DNA of 64,000 bases from Rhodobacterales bacterium. GTDB taxonomy: Bacteria > Pseudomonadota > Alphaproteobacteria > Rhodobacterales > Rhodobacteraceae. This document shows, piece by piece, positions 18,700 to 27,595 of the stretch. The stretch is taken from assembly GCA_002748285.1 (NCBI GenBank), contig PDSA01000033.1:120427-184426 (forward strand), written 5' to 3'. How positions within the stretch are numbered: position 1 is the stretch's first letter; each line of letters opens with the position of its first letter. The notes below the pieces were generated by a model that saw only the letters and a list, made by a program, of their open reading frames with translations, ran no database searches and was not told the origin of the DNA. A program made the translations under genes and the position numbers.

Positions 18700-19470
18700 T
18701 TATAGCCGTCTGGGTGCCCGGGAGCGGCGCAGCAATTTGTCTTTCAGCCGGCCTTTCAGCGACCGGGGCGGCAGGATTTCGTAATCCTGTTCAAACACCA
18801 CCCCATTGAGCGCCGCATCCTGCCACAGCGCCAGACGCACACCCCAGCGGGCGGCCTGTTCGGGGGGCAGCCCTTGGGCTGGACCCATTTCGGTGGCCAG
18901 CATTCCCGGCATCCAGGTGTTGACAACGATGCCGGGAAACCGATCCCCCAGATCCGCCACCAGCGCCCGGGTCAGAATCTGCCCGGCCCCTTTGGACACG
19001 CTATAGGCCGCCGCAGTGGGCATCGGTGCGATATCGGCAAAGCTTGAGACATTGACAATGTGGCCGATTCCGGTTTTGGTCATGCTCTGCAAGGCGCTGC
19101 GGCTACAGGCAAAGGTGCCGCCCAGATTGATCGCCACGGTGTGCATGAAGCTTTCGCTGGTTTCCTCCAGACAATCGCGGTGGGGAAACACGGCGGCGTT
19201 GTTGATCAGGATCGTCACCTCGCCCAGCTGTGCGATTTTCTCAAACGCAGCGCGCACCGCTGCGCCATCGGCCACATCAACGACCATCGGGGTAAAGCGG
19301 CCCTGACCAATTAGATCAGCGGTTTCCTGCAACGCCGCTTCTCTCCGGCTAAAGCCAACCACAGACAGCCCGTTTGCCGCCAGTTCCATCGCCAGCGCCC
19401 GCCCCAGCCCCGAGCCCGCCCCCGTCACCACGGCGATGCCATCCTTGAGTGTTGTCACGGCTTGGGTCAT
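18700..19470 (-). CDS. Short-chain dehydrogenase/reductase
   Basis: This 256-residue classical SDR is a cytoplasmic NAD(P)-dependent oxidoreductase. It has the cofactor motif TGAGSGLGRAL (residues about 16-26), the NNAA motif (ILINNAAVF), catalytic Ser in IVNVSSFADIAP and the YxxxK pair in AAYSVSKGAG. A basic C-terminal tail (KGRLKDKLLRRSRAPRRL) is unusual and may bind membrane or partner. Its start overlaps the GMC oxidoreductase stop by 4 bases, so the two oxidoreductases are translationally coupled in the operon 18700-23001. The substrate is unknown; a sugar, polyol or lipid intermediate is plausible from context. Confidence 0.9.
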   Translation of the reverse strand: MTQAVTTLKDGIAVVTGAGSGLGRALAMELAANGLSVVGFSRREAALQETADLIGQGRFTPMVVDVADGAAVRAAFEKIAQLGEVTILINNAAVFPHRDCLEETSESFMHTVAINLGGTFACSRSALQSMTKTGIGHIVNVSSFADIAPMPTAAAYSVSKGAGQILTRALVADLGDRFPGIVVNTWMPGMLATEMGPAQGLPPEQAARWGVRLALWQDAALNGVVFEQDYEILPPRSLKGRLKDKLLRRSRAPRRL

Positions 19471-21047
19471 GGGGTTGCGTCCTTATCGGTTAATTCCGCG
19501 GCGATGTGGTCGGCTACCCGCAGCGCATTGGCGGCGATCATCAGGCTGGGGTTCACGCCCATTGAGGTCGGCATAAAAGATGCATCCACCACATAGAGAT
19601 TGCCAATATCATGGCTGCGGCAGTTTTCATCCAGCACGCTGTTATCCGGGTCTGCGCCAAATCGGATGGTGCCGCAGGCATGGCCGAAATTGGGTTCAGC
19701 CTGCACGCTCAGAAAGGCTTTGCGCTGCCCGCGCAGGGCTTTTTTGATGCGTTTTCGAAACGCTTTGCGCCGTTGCAGAAGTTCGGGCGCAAAGCTGTAG
19801 GTCAGCTTGATGCGCTCGGGCGCTTGGGGGTCGAACAGCACGCGGTTTTCAGGATAGGGCAGGTCTTCGAGCAGTCCGACAAACAGCTTGGCACGGCCAA
19901 ATATCTTGACCGCCAGCAGCGCCGGAATCCGGGTGAAATGGCGCAGGAATTTCAGGCGGCGCAGCGGCGAGCGTTCCAGCATCCTGTTCAGATAATAGAC
20001 GATCTCGCCATAGGCCACATCCACCCCCATTGCCTGCACCATGCCGTGCCGCTGACCAGCGTCATTATAGAGGTCGCGCAGGGCGATGGCCTTTGAGGGC
20101 TCGGGGCTGCTGGATTTGGGAAAAATGGCAAAGATTTCATTGAGGTGGAACATCAGATGTCGGCCTATCAGCCCGCTGCTATTGGCGCAGCCCTTGGGCC
20201 AGTCCTCGCAAGCCGAGGCCAGCAGCAGCCGCGCCGAACTCAGCGCCCCCGCCGCCAGCACATATCTGCGGGCGCGAAAGGTCAGTTTCTGGTCGCCACG
20301 CATGGCTTCGATATGGCTGATTTCGCCGGGCTGGCCGCGCAGGGCGGTGACGTTGCACAGATCAATCAGCTGGGCATTGCCGGTTTCCAGCGCGGGTAAC
20401 ACTCCGGCGGTGCGACCATCCATCTTGCCGCCATGTGGGCATTTCTGGCCCAGACAGTGCAGGCAATCGGGCATGTTACGGATCGCCATATGCGCGTGAT
20501 AAGGGTGCAGTCCTGATGCGGTAAAAGCATCCATCAAGGCCTGATCCGCCGGGGCCATTTGGGGCGGAGGGATCAGGGCAGAGGGGCCATCAGCCGCAAG
20601 CGGATCCTCTTGCCCATGTATGCAAAACATCTGCTCGGTTTTGGCGAAATAGGGCAGATAAGCATCATAAGACACTGGCCAGCCGCCAGTGGGGTGGTCC
20701 ATGCTGGCGGTGGGCTCAAGATCGCGGCGCTCCGGGCGTTCCAGCGTGGCGGCGTAAAACACCGAAGAGCCTCCGACTGCCGCGCCGAGCGGAGCGAAAA
20801 ATTCTGAGGTGTGGCCGTTTAGCGTGGCCTGGATCGGGTCGGGCCAGAAGCCGCGCACCAGACGGGCATGGGGGTCAAACACCTGACTGTCCAGCGATTG
20901 CTGCTCGGCCGGGGCGCCCATCGGGCCTTTTTCCAGATAGAGAACCGACAGCCCCCGTTCGGCCAGCACCCGCCCCAGCGGCCCGCCGCCCATGCCGGTG
21001 CCGATCACGATCACATCCCAGAGCTTTTGCGTGGCGGCTTCAGTCAT
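19467..21047 (-). CDS. GMC-family FAD oxidoreductase
   Basis: This 526-residue glucose-methanol-choline type flavoprotein has the FAD-binding motif VIVIGTGMGGGPLGRVLAER (residues about 12-31). The segment LGAAVGGSSVFYAATLERP fits flavin contact. A cysteine-rich motif CLHCLGQKCPHGGK resembles those of cofactor-accepting GMC subgroups. The C-terminal GMC signature VVDASFMPTSMGVNPSLMIAANALRVAD is present. ATG 21047 was chosen over an earlier in-frame ATG because it has a GAGG site and overlaps the upstream acyltransferase stop by 8 bases. It is coupled to the SDR downstream. The likely reaction is oxidation of an alcohol group, substrate unknown. Confidence 0.9.
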   Translation of the reverse strand: MTEAATQKLWDVIVIGTGMGGGPLGRVLAERGLSVLYLEKGPMGAPAEQQSLDSQVFDPHARLVRGFWPDPIQATLNGHTSEFFAPLGAAVGGSSVFYAATLERPERRDLEPTASMDHPTGGWPVSYDAYLPYFAKTEQMFCIHGQEDPLAADGPSALIPPPQMAPADQALMDAFTASGLHPYHAHMAIRNMPDCLHCLGQKCPHGGKMDGRTAGVLPALETGNAQLIDLCNVTALRGQPGEISHIEAMRGDQKLTFRARRYVLAAGALSSARLLLASACEDWPKGCANSSGLIGRHLMFHLNEIFAIFPKSSSPEPSKAIALRDLYNDAGQRHGMVQAMGVDVAYGEIVYYLNRMLERSPLRRLKFLRHFTRIPALLAVKIFGRAKLFVGLLEDLPYPENRVLFDPQAPERIKLTYSFAPELLQRRKAFRKRIKKALRGQRKAFLSVQAEPNFGHACGTIRFGADPDNSVLDENCRSHDIGNLYVVDASFMPTSMGVNPSLMIAANALRVADHIAAELTDKDATP

Positions 21048-23001
21048 TTGTGCCTCGGGGCAGAGGGGCAAACACCGGGGCGAAGATGTGGCGCAGCTGG
21101 CGGGCTCCGGTGTTTGTCAGGTGGTTGTTGTCAAAATAATAGCCCAGGCCGTTTTGCACCGCATGGCAAAAACGTGCATCGCAGAGCAACGGCCATGGGT
21201 CAATCAGGGTCACGTCCAACCCGACGAGGGCTTGGTTGGCGGGCTGGGTGCGGGCGTCCAGATCGGCTCTGGCGATGCTTTGGAGCGCTTCCAGATCGGC
21301 CCCGGGGGCCAGTTTGCCATGGGCCAGCTGGCGGGCGATGATGCGGGAATCATAGCCGGTGATCTCGGGCGCTTGCCGCAGAACATAGATCTGATCAAAG
21401 CTGGTCGACAGCTCGGCAATGGTGTGTTGCAGCGCGGTGGCGAAATCGGTGGACAGGGTGATTTTGTTCTGCGCATCCAGCCCGATGCCTGCGCCTTGTG
21501 CGTAATAATTCCAGCGCCCGACCAGCAGCAGCCGGTCGATGCCCAGCCGGGGCAAAGCGGTGCGGATTTTCTGGTTGGCGGCGGTGCAGGCGGCATCCTG
21601 TTGCGGAGTGGCGGCGCTTTCCTGTTTGCTGACGTCAAACAGCGGCGGGCAGCCGGCGTGCCAGATGATCAACCCGGCCACGCCTTGTTTGCGGGCGATC
21701 TGGGCGATGCCTTCCTTGAATGCCCGCAAATGCGAATCCCCCCAGATCACCACTTGCGGTTTCTGGTTTTCAGGGCCGATAGGGCAGATCTCGATCCCGG
21801 CGAAATCGCCCTGCTGCGGCACATGGCAGCGCCGCCAATCCTGCAGGAAATCCGCCGAAGCCTGAATGTGAATCGCGGCCTCGGGGCCGAACCTTTGCGG
21901 CAGGCCGTCCTTTTTATATAGCACCGCGCCAAGGCCGATCAGCAACAGCGAAGCAACGGCCGCCCCGGCAAAAACCCCAGCGGCTGAGCTTTGGGATTGG
22001 CGAAAGGGCCGCTCCACAAACCGCCATGACAGCCAAGCCAGCCCGAAGCTGCCCCCCACCCAGAGCAATGCTTCCAACGGGCCGCTATAGGTGTCGCGGT
22101 AATAGGTCGACAGCACGAAAACCGGCCAGTGCCACAGATAGAGCGAATAGGAAATCAGCCCGATCCCCACCGGCAGCCTGGTGGATAGGGTGCGGTTGAT
22201 CAGGTTGTCGTCGTTGCCATTGAGCAGCAGTAAAGCCGTGCCAAGAACCGGGAAAATCACCTGATAGCCGGGGAATTGCGCCCCTTTCTCAATCCAGATG
22301 ATGCCCCCCAGAACCAGTGCCATTCCCAGCCACGAGATCCATGGCGCAACCGCCCATTTGCACGCGGTTTGCCGGCCATAAATCGCCAATAGCACGCCGC
22401 TCAGCAGCTCCCAGGCGCGGAACGGGAACAGGTAAAAGGCGGCGCTGTGGTTGCTGAAAGTGGTATAGATGCTGGTCAGAAGCGAGGCCCAGAACAGCGC
22501 GATCAGCGTTACAAACAGCCCGGTTTTGCGGCGGCCCAGCAGTAGCAAGAGCAGCGGCAAAAAGATGTAGAATTGCTCTTCGACCGACAGCGACCAAGTG
22601 TGCAACAACAGCTTTTCATCGGCCCCGCTGTCAAAATATCCCGATTGGCGGAAAAACAGAATGTTTGACAAATAAACTGTGGCCGCGATCAGCGATTTGC
22701 CAAATTCGCGGAATTCAAAGGGCAGCAGGATCAGCCAGGCAAAGGCCAACGACACCAGCGCCATTGCCACATAGGCCGGGGCCAGACGTTTGATGCGGCG
22801 CATATAAAAGCGGGAAAACGAGATGCGCCCTTGGCTGGCCAGCTCTCCCCACAAAATGCCGCCGATCAAAAAGCCGGAAATCACAAAGAACACATCCACC
22901 CCGATAAAGCCGCCCGACACCCCCGGCATCCCGAAATGAAACAGCACCACGGACAGAACCGCGATGCTTCTCAGGCCGTCTATTTCTTTGCGATAGGTCA
23001 T
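21040..23001 (-). CDS. Acyltransferase-3 / SGNH fusion (OafA-like O-acetyltransferase)
   Basis: This 653-residue integral membrane protein starts MTYRKEIDGLRSIAVLSVVL. Residues about 1-360 form the acyltransferase-3 domain with ten or so helices (FHFGMPGVSGGFIGVDVFFV, RRIKRLAPAYVAM, LSVEEQFYIFLPLL, SYSLYLWHWPVFVL). The last third is a periplasmic SGNH-hydrolase-like domain with VVIWGDSHLRAF and a late DNNHLTNTG motif. OafA-type proteins O-acetylate lipopolysaccharide, capsule or peptidoglycan. The frame extends further upstream, but homology begins at ATG 23001. It is the first gene of the acyltransferase-GMC-SDR operon. Confidence 0.92.
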   Translation of the reverse strand: MTYRKEIDGLRSIAVLSVVLFHFGMPGVSGGFIGVDVFFVISGFLIGGILWGELASQGRISFSRFYMRRIKRLAPAYVAMALVSLAFAWLILLPFEFREFGKSLIAATVYLSNILFFRQSGYFDSGADEKLLLHTWSLSVEEQFYIFLPLLLLLLGRRKTGLFVTLIALFWASLLTSIYTTFSNHSAAFYLFPFRAWELLSGVLLAIYGRQTACKWAVAPWISWLGMALVLGGIIWIEKGAQFPGYQVIFPVLGTALLLLNGNDDNLINRTLSTRLPVGIGLISYSLYLWHWPVFVLSTYYRDTYSGPLEALLWVGGSFGLAWLSWRFVERPFRQSQSSAAGVFAGAAVASLLLIGLGAVLYKKDGLPQRFGPEAAIHIQASADFLQDWRRCHVPQQGDFAGIEICPIGPENQKPQVVIWGDSHLRAFKEGIAQIARKQGVAGLIIWHAGCPPLFDVSKQESAATPQQDAACTAANQKIRTALPRLGIDRLLLVGRWNYYAQGAGIGLDAQNKITLSTDFATALQHTIAELSTSFDQIYVLRQAPEITGYDSRIIARQLAHGKLAPGADLEALQSIARADLDARTQPANQALVGLDVTLIDPWPLLCDARFCHAVQNGLGYYFDNNHLTNTGARQLRHIFAPVFAPLPRGTND

Positions 23002-23232
23002 GGCGCCACACCTAAAGCATGTCGGGGAAAATCGGAAACAAAAACCAGGTGGGTGGGCCGGATGCGGGGTGCGTTTTTTGCCGGATTGTTGCGGGATCGG
23101 ATAAAATGCAAAACCAGCGAAATGATTGATCCCCGGGGTCTGTCGGGTGGAGGGACTTTGCGCCCCATGCCCCCTTGCGTGGGGGGACAAAACCAGACAG
23201 GATGGGGCCGACTTTGTCAAATGGAGGCCGGA

Positions 23233-23754
23233 GTGACCACGGTTCACCCCTCGGATCAGAATGTGAGCGCCGACATCCCGGATTGGAGCCGCGAGCAGGT
23301 GCGCCGTTTTGACGATGCCGGGCCCAAGCTGCTGCGCGCCATTCGCCGCTATCAACATGCCCGTGCGCGTGGAGGGCTGCTGGGTAAGCTGGCCGCGCGG
23401 TATTGGGTGATTGTGCATCGGTTCTGGTCGCTGGTGACTCAGAGCGAAATTCATCTGCATATGCAGATTGACGGAGGGCTGCGCCTGCCGCATCCGACCG
23501 GGATTATTCTGCATCCTGACTCCAAAATCGGCCCCAACTGCATGATTTTTCATCAGGTGACGCTGGCGGGGCCGGTGGTTTTGGGCGGGCATGTGGATGT
23601 GGGGGCGGGGGCGAAGATTCTGGGCCCGCTGACCATAGGGAACCACGCCCGCATCGGTGCCAACGCGGTTGTGACCAGCGATGTGCCCGCCGGGGCAACC
23701 GTGGTCGGGATTCCGGCGCGGCCGCTGGGCACAAAGGCCGAACCATCGCCATAG
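23233..23754 (+). CDS. Hexapeptide-repeat acetyltransferase (serine acetyltransferase-like)
   Basis: This about 173-residue protein has a C-terminal left-handed parallel beta-helix. Hexapeptide turns are visible in LPHPTGIILHPDSKIGPNCM, FHQVTLAGPVVLGGHVDVGA and GPLTIGNHARIGANAVVTSD, ending VPAGATVVGIPARPLG. This resembles CysE/EpsC and surface-sugar O-acetyltransferases. I prefer GTG 23233, which has GGAGG five bases upstream; ATG 23221 in frame is the alternative. It is divergent from the acyltransferase operon across about 230 bp. Real serine acetyltransferases are usually longer, so a role in polysaccharide acetylation is possible. Confidence 0.85.
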   Translation: MTTVHPSDQNVSADIPDWSREQVRRFDDAGPKLLRAIRRYQHARARGGLLGKLAARYWVIVHRFWSLVTQSEIHLHMQIDGGLRLPHPTGIILHPDSKIGPNCMIFHQVTLAGPVVLGGHVDVGAGAKILGPLTIGNHARIGANAVVTSDVPAGATVVGIPARPLGTKAEPSP

Positions 23755-23869
23755 GTTCTGTCGGCTTAAAACGTTTAGGGTTTTGTGCGTCTCCGTATAC
23801 ATCAATCAGCCGCACGCATCGAAAATTTACAGGTGAAACAGAAAAGGGATAGGCTGATGAGGTGCGAAG

Positions 23870-24748
23870 ATGAGACAGGGGCACTCCGTGGGAAATAATA
23901 CCGTTTTGATCCTTGGGGGCTCGGGCCGGTTTGGCCGCCATGCCCGTGCGGCGTTTCAGCAAGCCGGTTGGCAGCTGCGTCTGTTTGACCGCAAAGCGGA
24001 TCGGCTGGAGCAGGCGGCTGAGGGGGCGGGGGTGATCGTCAATGGCTGGAACCCGCCCTATCCCGATTGGCAAAGGCAGATCCCGGCCTATACCGCCCGG
24101 CTGATCGAGGTGGCGCGGGCCAGTAAGGCCACGGTGATCTTTCCCGGCAATGTCTATAATTTCGGCCCCCATGCGCCCGACATCATCACAGCCGACACGC
24201 CGCAGCTGGCGCAAAACCGGCTGGGGCGGGTCAGGATTGAGATGGAGGCCGCCTATCGCGACAGCGGCGTGCGCACGATCATTCTGCGGGCTGGGGATTT
24301 TCTGGAGGATCAGCATTCGGGGAATTGGTTTGACAGGGTGCTGATCTCCAAACTGTCTGCGGGGCGCTTCATCTATCCCGGAGCACCCGATATTCCCCAT
24401 GCCTGGGCCTGGCTGCCCGATCTGGCCCGGACGGCGGTGGCTCTGGCCAACCGCCGGGCCGATCTGCCCGATTTTGCCGAAATTCCCTTTCCCGGATACA
24501 GCCCGACCGGGCAGCAGCTGTGTGATGCGGTGTCGGCCTGTCTTGGGCGGCCTTTGGTGTTGAAGCGGATGAACTGGCTGCCGGTGCAACTGGCCCGGCC
24601 TTTCTGGCCCATGGCCGGGTATCTGCTGGAGCTGCGGTATTTGTGGAACAAACCCCACCGGCTTGACGGGGCCGCGTTTGCCCGGCTGCTGCCGGAGTTC
24701 CAGATGACTCCGCTGCAACAGGCGCTGCCTTTAGCGCTGAAGCCGTAG
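23870..24748 (+). CDS. NAD(P)-dependent epimerase/dehydratase-like protein
   Basis: This 292-residue Rossmann-fold protein belongs to the extended SDR / NmrA-epimerase group. A nucleotide-binding motif lies near the N-terminus (LILGGSGRFGRHARAAF), with FPGNVYNFGPHAPDI further on. The catalytic Tyr-x-x-x-Lys of classic epimerases is not obvious, so it may act atypically. ATG 23870 has only a weak ribosome-binding site; GTG 23888 is an alternative. Its 3' end overlaps the convergent phosphatase-like gene by 18 bases. Substrate unknown; the neighbourhood suggests sugar metabolism, which is inference. Confidence 0.8.
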   Translation: MRQGHSVGNNTVLILGGSGRFGRHARAAFQQAGWQLRLFDRKADRLEQAAEGAGVIVNGWNPPYPDWQRQIPAYTARLIEVARASKATVIFPGNVYNFGPHAPDIITADTPQLAQNRLGRVRIEMEAAYRDSGVRTIILRAGDFLEDQHSGNWFDRVLISKLSAGRFIYPGAPDIPHAWAWLPDLARTAVALANRRADLPDFAEIPFPGYSPTGQQLCDAVSACLGRPLVLKRMNWLPVQLARPFWPMAGYLLELRYLWNKPHRLDGAAFARLLPEFQMTPLQQALPLALKP

Positions 24749-25858
24749 CTGAACCCAGACCATGTGATGATGGCTGGCCAGCGCCTCGCCCTGGCCCAGC
24801 AGAGCAGATTCGGCCTGATCCGGCCCCGGCCAGAACACGCCCGCCGCCGTCACCATCAGATCGGCCGAGGGCAGCACATAATCCACCCGCAAATTGCCCG
24901 GCCCCGGATCGTCGCGCCAATCGGCGGTGTCCAGCGCCGGGTCTCCCTGATGGCTCAGATTGGCACCACCCTGCAAGCGGCTGGCATGGCGGGCACCTTG
25001 GCTGGCCGGGCGGGGGTCTTGCAATTTGGGATGCGCCAGCAGATCGCGGAGGACGGCATTGCGGCCTTCGGAATCATGCGGGTCCAGATTGGCTTTGCCC
25101 AAAATCACAAACGGCCCCGGCAGCGGGGCGGGGGCAAGCTGGCCGTTCAGATAGCGGTTCCAAAAGGCGATTTCGCCGTGGTTGCGCTTGCCGTTTTTGT
25201 CCTCGGGACCGTCGAAAACCGGCGGGGTAGCGGCGAAGGCCATCAGGTTCAGCACGCTGCCGGGTAGGCGCACCGGCACCACCCAATGGCCGGTGGTCGA
25301 GAGCCGCTGAAGGCTCAGCGCCTCTGGGCTGGGAAAGGGTTGTCCGTTGCGGTGGGGCAGCAATGCGCCGGGGAAATCAACCCATCGCAGGGCCGAGAAA
25401 TCCTGAACCCGGTCTGTGTCGATCGGATAGCGCGACAGGATCGCCATACCGCCTTGGCCGGCGAACTCTCCGTAACCCTGCGCATCCGCCGCCGTGCCGG
25501 TGCGGCCATCGCGGTTCATGTCCAGCCCGGTTTCCATGCCGGTATTGGGGCGCAGGGCAAACAGATGTGGGTAAGACGTGCCGCGCGCGGCCAGCAGATC
25601 GGCAAAGGCGTGCAGCGCGTGGTTGCCATTGTCATAGTCAAAGCCGGTCAGCAGCAGGATGTCGGGGGCGACATGGGTGATGATGTCTGCCACCGAATTG
25701 ATCTGCGCATCATCGCCGCTGAGAATATCACGCAACAACAGGCCGGGGCCGCGGCGCTCAAGGCTGGCGTCATAGGTGGCAATTTTAAGGGTTTGGCCCA
25801 TGGCAATGCTGGCCGCGACAATCCACAGCAGCGCGCCCAGTAGGCCGGGCCGGATCAG
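24731..25858 (-). CDS. Endonuclease/exonuclease/phosphatase (EEP) family protein
   Basis: This about 375-residue protein has an N-terminal hydrophobic segment (LLGALLWIVAASIAMG), probably an export signal. An EEP-fold domain follows: LKIATYDASLERRGPG, PDILLLTGFDYDN, GGMAILSRYPI, PFVILGKANLDP, LRVDYVLPSADL and a terminal ASHHHMVWVQL (catalytic His). The start is unclear. The frame is open to 25996 but that part lies inside the next gene, and no ATG/GTG/TTG occurs near the expected start. CTG 25858 just precedes the signal, and ATG 25801 would delete it. It follows the membrane-protein gene with a 4-base overlap. Confidence 0.8.
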   Translation of the reverse strand: MIRPGLLGALLWIVAASIAMGQTLKIATYDASLERRGPGLLLRDILSGDDAQINSVADIITHVAPDILLLTGFDYDNGNHALHAFADLLAARGTSYPHLFALRPNTGMETGLDMNRDGRTGTAADAQGYGEFAGQGGMAILSRYPIDTDRVQDFSALRWVDFPGALLPHRNGQPFPSPEALSLQRLSTTGHWVVPVRLPGSVLNLMAFAATPPVFDGPEDKNGKRNHGEIAFWNRYLNGQLAPAPLPGPFVILGKANLDPHDSEGRNAVLRDLLAHPKLQDPRPASQGARHASRLQGGANLSHQGDPALDTADWRDDPGPGNLRVDYVLPSADLMVTAAGVFWPGPDQAESALLGQGEALASHHHMVWVQLRLQR

Positions 25859-26739
25859 GCCATGGCCATGCCTTTGCTTTCGGCCAGCTCGTGTGCGCGG
25901 TCGCGTTTTGCCTTGATCATCGAGGCGATCCGCCCCATCGCGATGCCGCGCATGAACAGGCTGACCGGAAGAAATGCCCATAAGGTTATTGTCCATACCA
26001 TGGTCTGAGGAGAATCCAGCGCAATCGGAGCAAAGACATTCGAGGCTGCGCTAACAAGCGCGGGCGATAGAAACGGCAGGGCAAAGCCAATGGCAATGTT
26101 TACCCTCCCATCGCGTTTCAGCCGTTTAACAACATCGCTGCCGGTGCTGGGGTCAAAGGTTGGCAGATTGATCCAGACATTGAAGGGTTTATCATGGGTT
26201 GGCCAGCCTTGCAGCCGCAGCAGCGCCAAAAACGCCATCAAAATCAGGAACGACGTCAGATAGCTGATTCCAACGGCCGCCCGCACCAGTATGACATTCT
26301 GGGCGCTGGCGTCAGCAGGCAGCATCATATTAGCCAGATTGATCGGGCTGAACGGGAAATCAACCAAATGGCTGACCAAAAGTCCCACCGCGCTGATGAA
26401 TCGGGTTAGGGTTGTGGGCTGCATCTGGCCCTGAAAGATGATGCAGAGCAAGAATACCGTCGAAAACAGCGCCGCATAGCGCACCCGGTTAAACGGTGGG
26501 GCATCGCGAAATTCGATCAGACTGGGATAGGTGGAATAATATTCGATCAGAGTAAAGATCGCGGCCGAGATCGCCAGCAGCACCACAATCGGTTTAGTGT
26601 CGGTGTGGGCCGAAGGCAGCAGGATTGAGGGCATTGCAATAACCAGCAATACCAAAAAGGCGCGCAGCGATGCTCCTACAATCCGTGAAAACACTTTCAC
26701 TTTACCCTCAAATTGGCCGGAAACGGTACGATGCCGCAT
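25855..26739 (-). CDS. Uncharacterised multi-pass membrane protein
   Basis: I do not recognise a named family. The about 294-residue product starts MRHRTVSGQFEGKVKVFSRI. It has around six hydrophobic segments, for example FLVLLVIAMPSILLP, VVLLAISAAIFTLI, ALFSTVFLLCIIF, LTSFLILMAFLALL and NIAIGFALPFLSPALV. The cytoplasmic tail is charged (KAKRDRAHELAESKG). ATG 26739 is chosen over an upstream in-frame start because AGGAACAAGG lies directly before it. It is the upstream gene of the pair with the EEP protein, suggesting a shared function at the membrane. Confidence 0.75.
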   Translation of the reverse strand: MRHRTVSGQFEGKVKVFSRIVGASLRAFLVLLVIAMPSILLPSAHTDTKPIVVLLAISAAIFTLIEYYSTYPSLIEFRDAPPFNRVRYAALFSTVFLLCIIFQGQMQPTTLTRFISAVGLLVSHLVDFPFSPINLANMMLPADASAQNVILVRAAVGISYLTSFLILMAFLALLRLQGWPTHDKPFNVWINLPTFDPSTGSDVVKRLKRDGRVNIAIGFALPFLSPALVSAASNVFAPIALDSPQTMVWTITLWAFLPVSLFMRGIAMGRIASMIKAKRDRAHELAESKGMAMA

Positions 26740-26896
26740 CCTTGTTCCTAATTTGTGCCGCAAATTAAGGCGGCTTGCCTCATTCTTGCCCAATTTTTGC
26801 CTTCTTTCGCTTACTTCTGCAAGGTCTTGTTAACTATAGCTAAAACTTTGCGGCGATTTCGTGGAAAAACTGGTGCGACTTTGCATCAAATTTTTA

Positions 26897-26926
26897 ACAA
26901 AAAAGAGCCCGGCCAAGGCCGGACCC
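26897..26926 (-). terminator. Rho-independent terminator of leuCD
   Basis: On the minus strand a GC stem (GTCCGGCC / GGCCGGGC with one mismatch and a very tight loop, 26907-26924) is followed by CTTTTTTG. It lies about 50 bp after the leuD stop. Confidence 0.8.
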
Positions 26927-26977
26927 CAGATATTGTGTTGATGGGGCAATGTTGCTCTAAAAGCCTTGGGTTTGCTC

Positions 26978-27583
26978 CTAAACCCAGGGCCGTTCTTTGG
27001 CCATATTGCCCTCAAAGTTGGCGATGCTGTCGGATTTTTGCTGGGTCAGGCCAATATCGTCCAACCCTTCCAGCAGGCAGTGCTTTTTGAAGCTATCCAC
27101 CTCAAATTCAATCACCTGCCCATCCGACGTGGTGATCTGCTGGTTTTCCAGATCCACCGTCATCCGCGCATTGGCGCCTTTTTCAGCGTCTTTCATCAGA
27201 ATGTCCACCTGCTCTTGCGGCAATATGATCGGCAGGATGCCATTCTTGAAACAGTTGTTGAAAAAGATATCGGCAAAGCTGGTCGAGATCACGCATTTGA
27301 TGCCGAAATCCCTGATTGCCCAAGGCGCATGTTCGCGGGACGAACCACAGCCGAAATTATCCCCGGCCACCAGAATTTCTGCATCGCGATAGGCGGGCTT
27401 GTTCAGCACGAAATCGGGTTTTTCGCTGCCATCGTTGTTATAGCGCATCTCGTCAAACAGGTTCACCCCAAGGCCGGAGCGCTTGATGGTTTTCAGAAAC
27501 AGCTTGGGAATGATCATATCGGTGTCGATATTGATCAAAGGCATCGGGGCGGCAATGCCGGTGATTTTCTTGAATTTTTCCAT
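26978..27583 (-). CDS. leuD: 3-isopropylmalate dehydratase small subunit
   Basis: This 201-residue LeuD pairs with LeuC to isomerise 2-isopropylmalate to 3-isopropylmalate in leucine synthesis. Motifs are [19 protein letters not shown] near the N-terminus, [20 protein letters not shown] in the swivel domain, and [17 protein letters not shown]. Length is normal. It follows leuC by 12 bases and is followed by a hairpin terminator, so leuCD form a two-gene transcript. The window's leuB copy lies 7.6 kb away and is damaged. Confidence 0.97.
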   Translation of the reverse strand: MEKFKKITGIAAPMPLINIDTDMIIPKLFLKTIKRSGLGVNLFDEMRYNNDGSEKPDFVLNKPAYRDAEILVAGDNFGCGSSREHAPWAIRDFGIKCVISTSFADIFFNNCFKNGILPIILPQEQVDILMKDAEKGANARMTVDLENQQITTSDGQVIEFEVDSFKKHCLLEGLDDIGLTQQKSDSIANFEGNMAKERPWV

Positions 27584-27595
27584 AACGGCTCTCCC

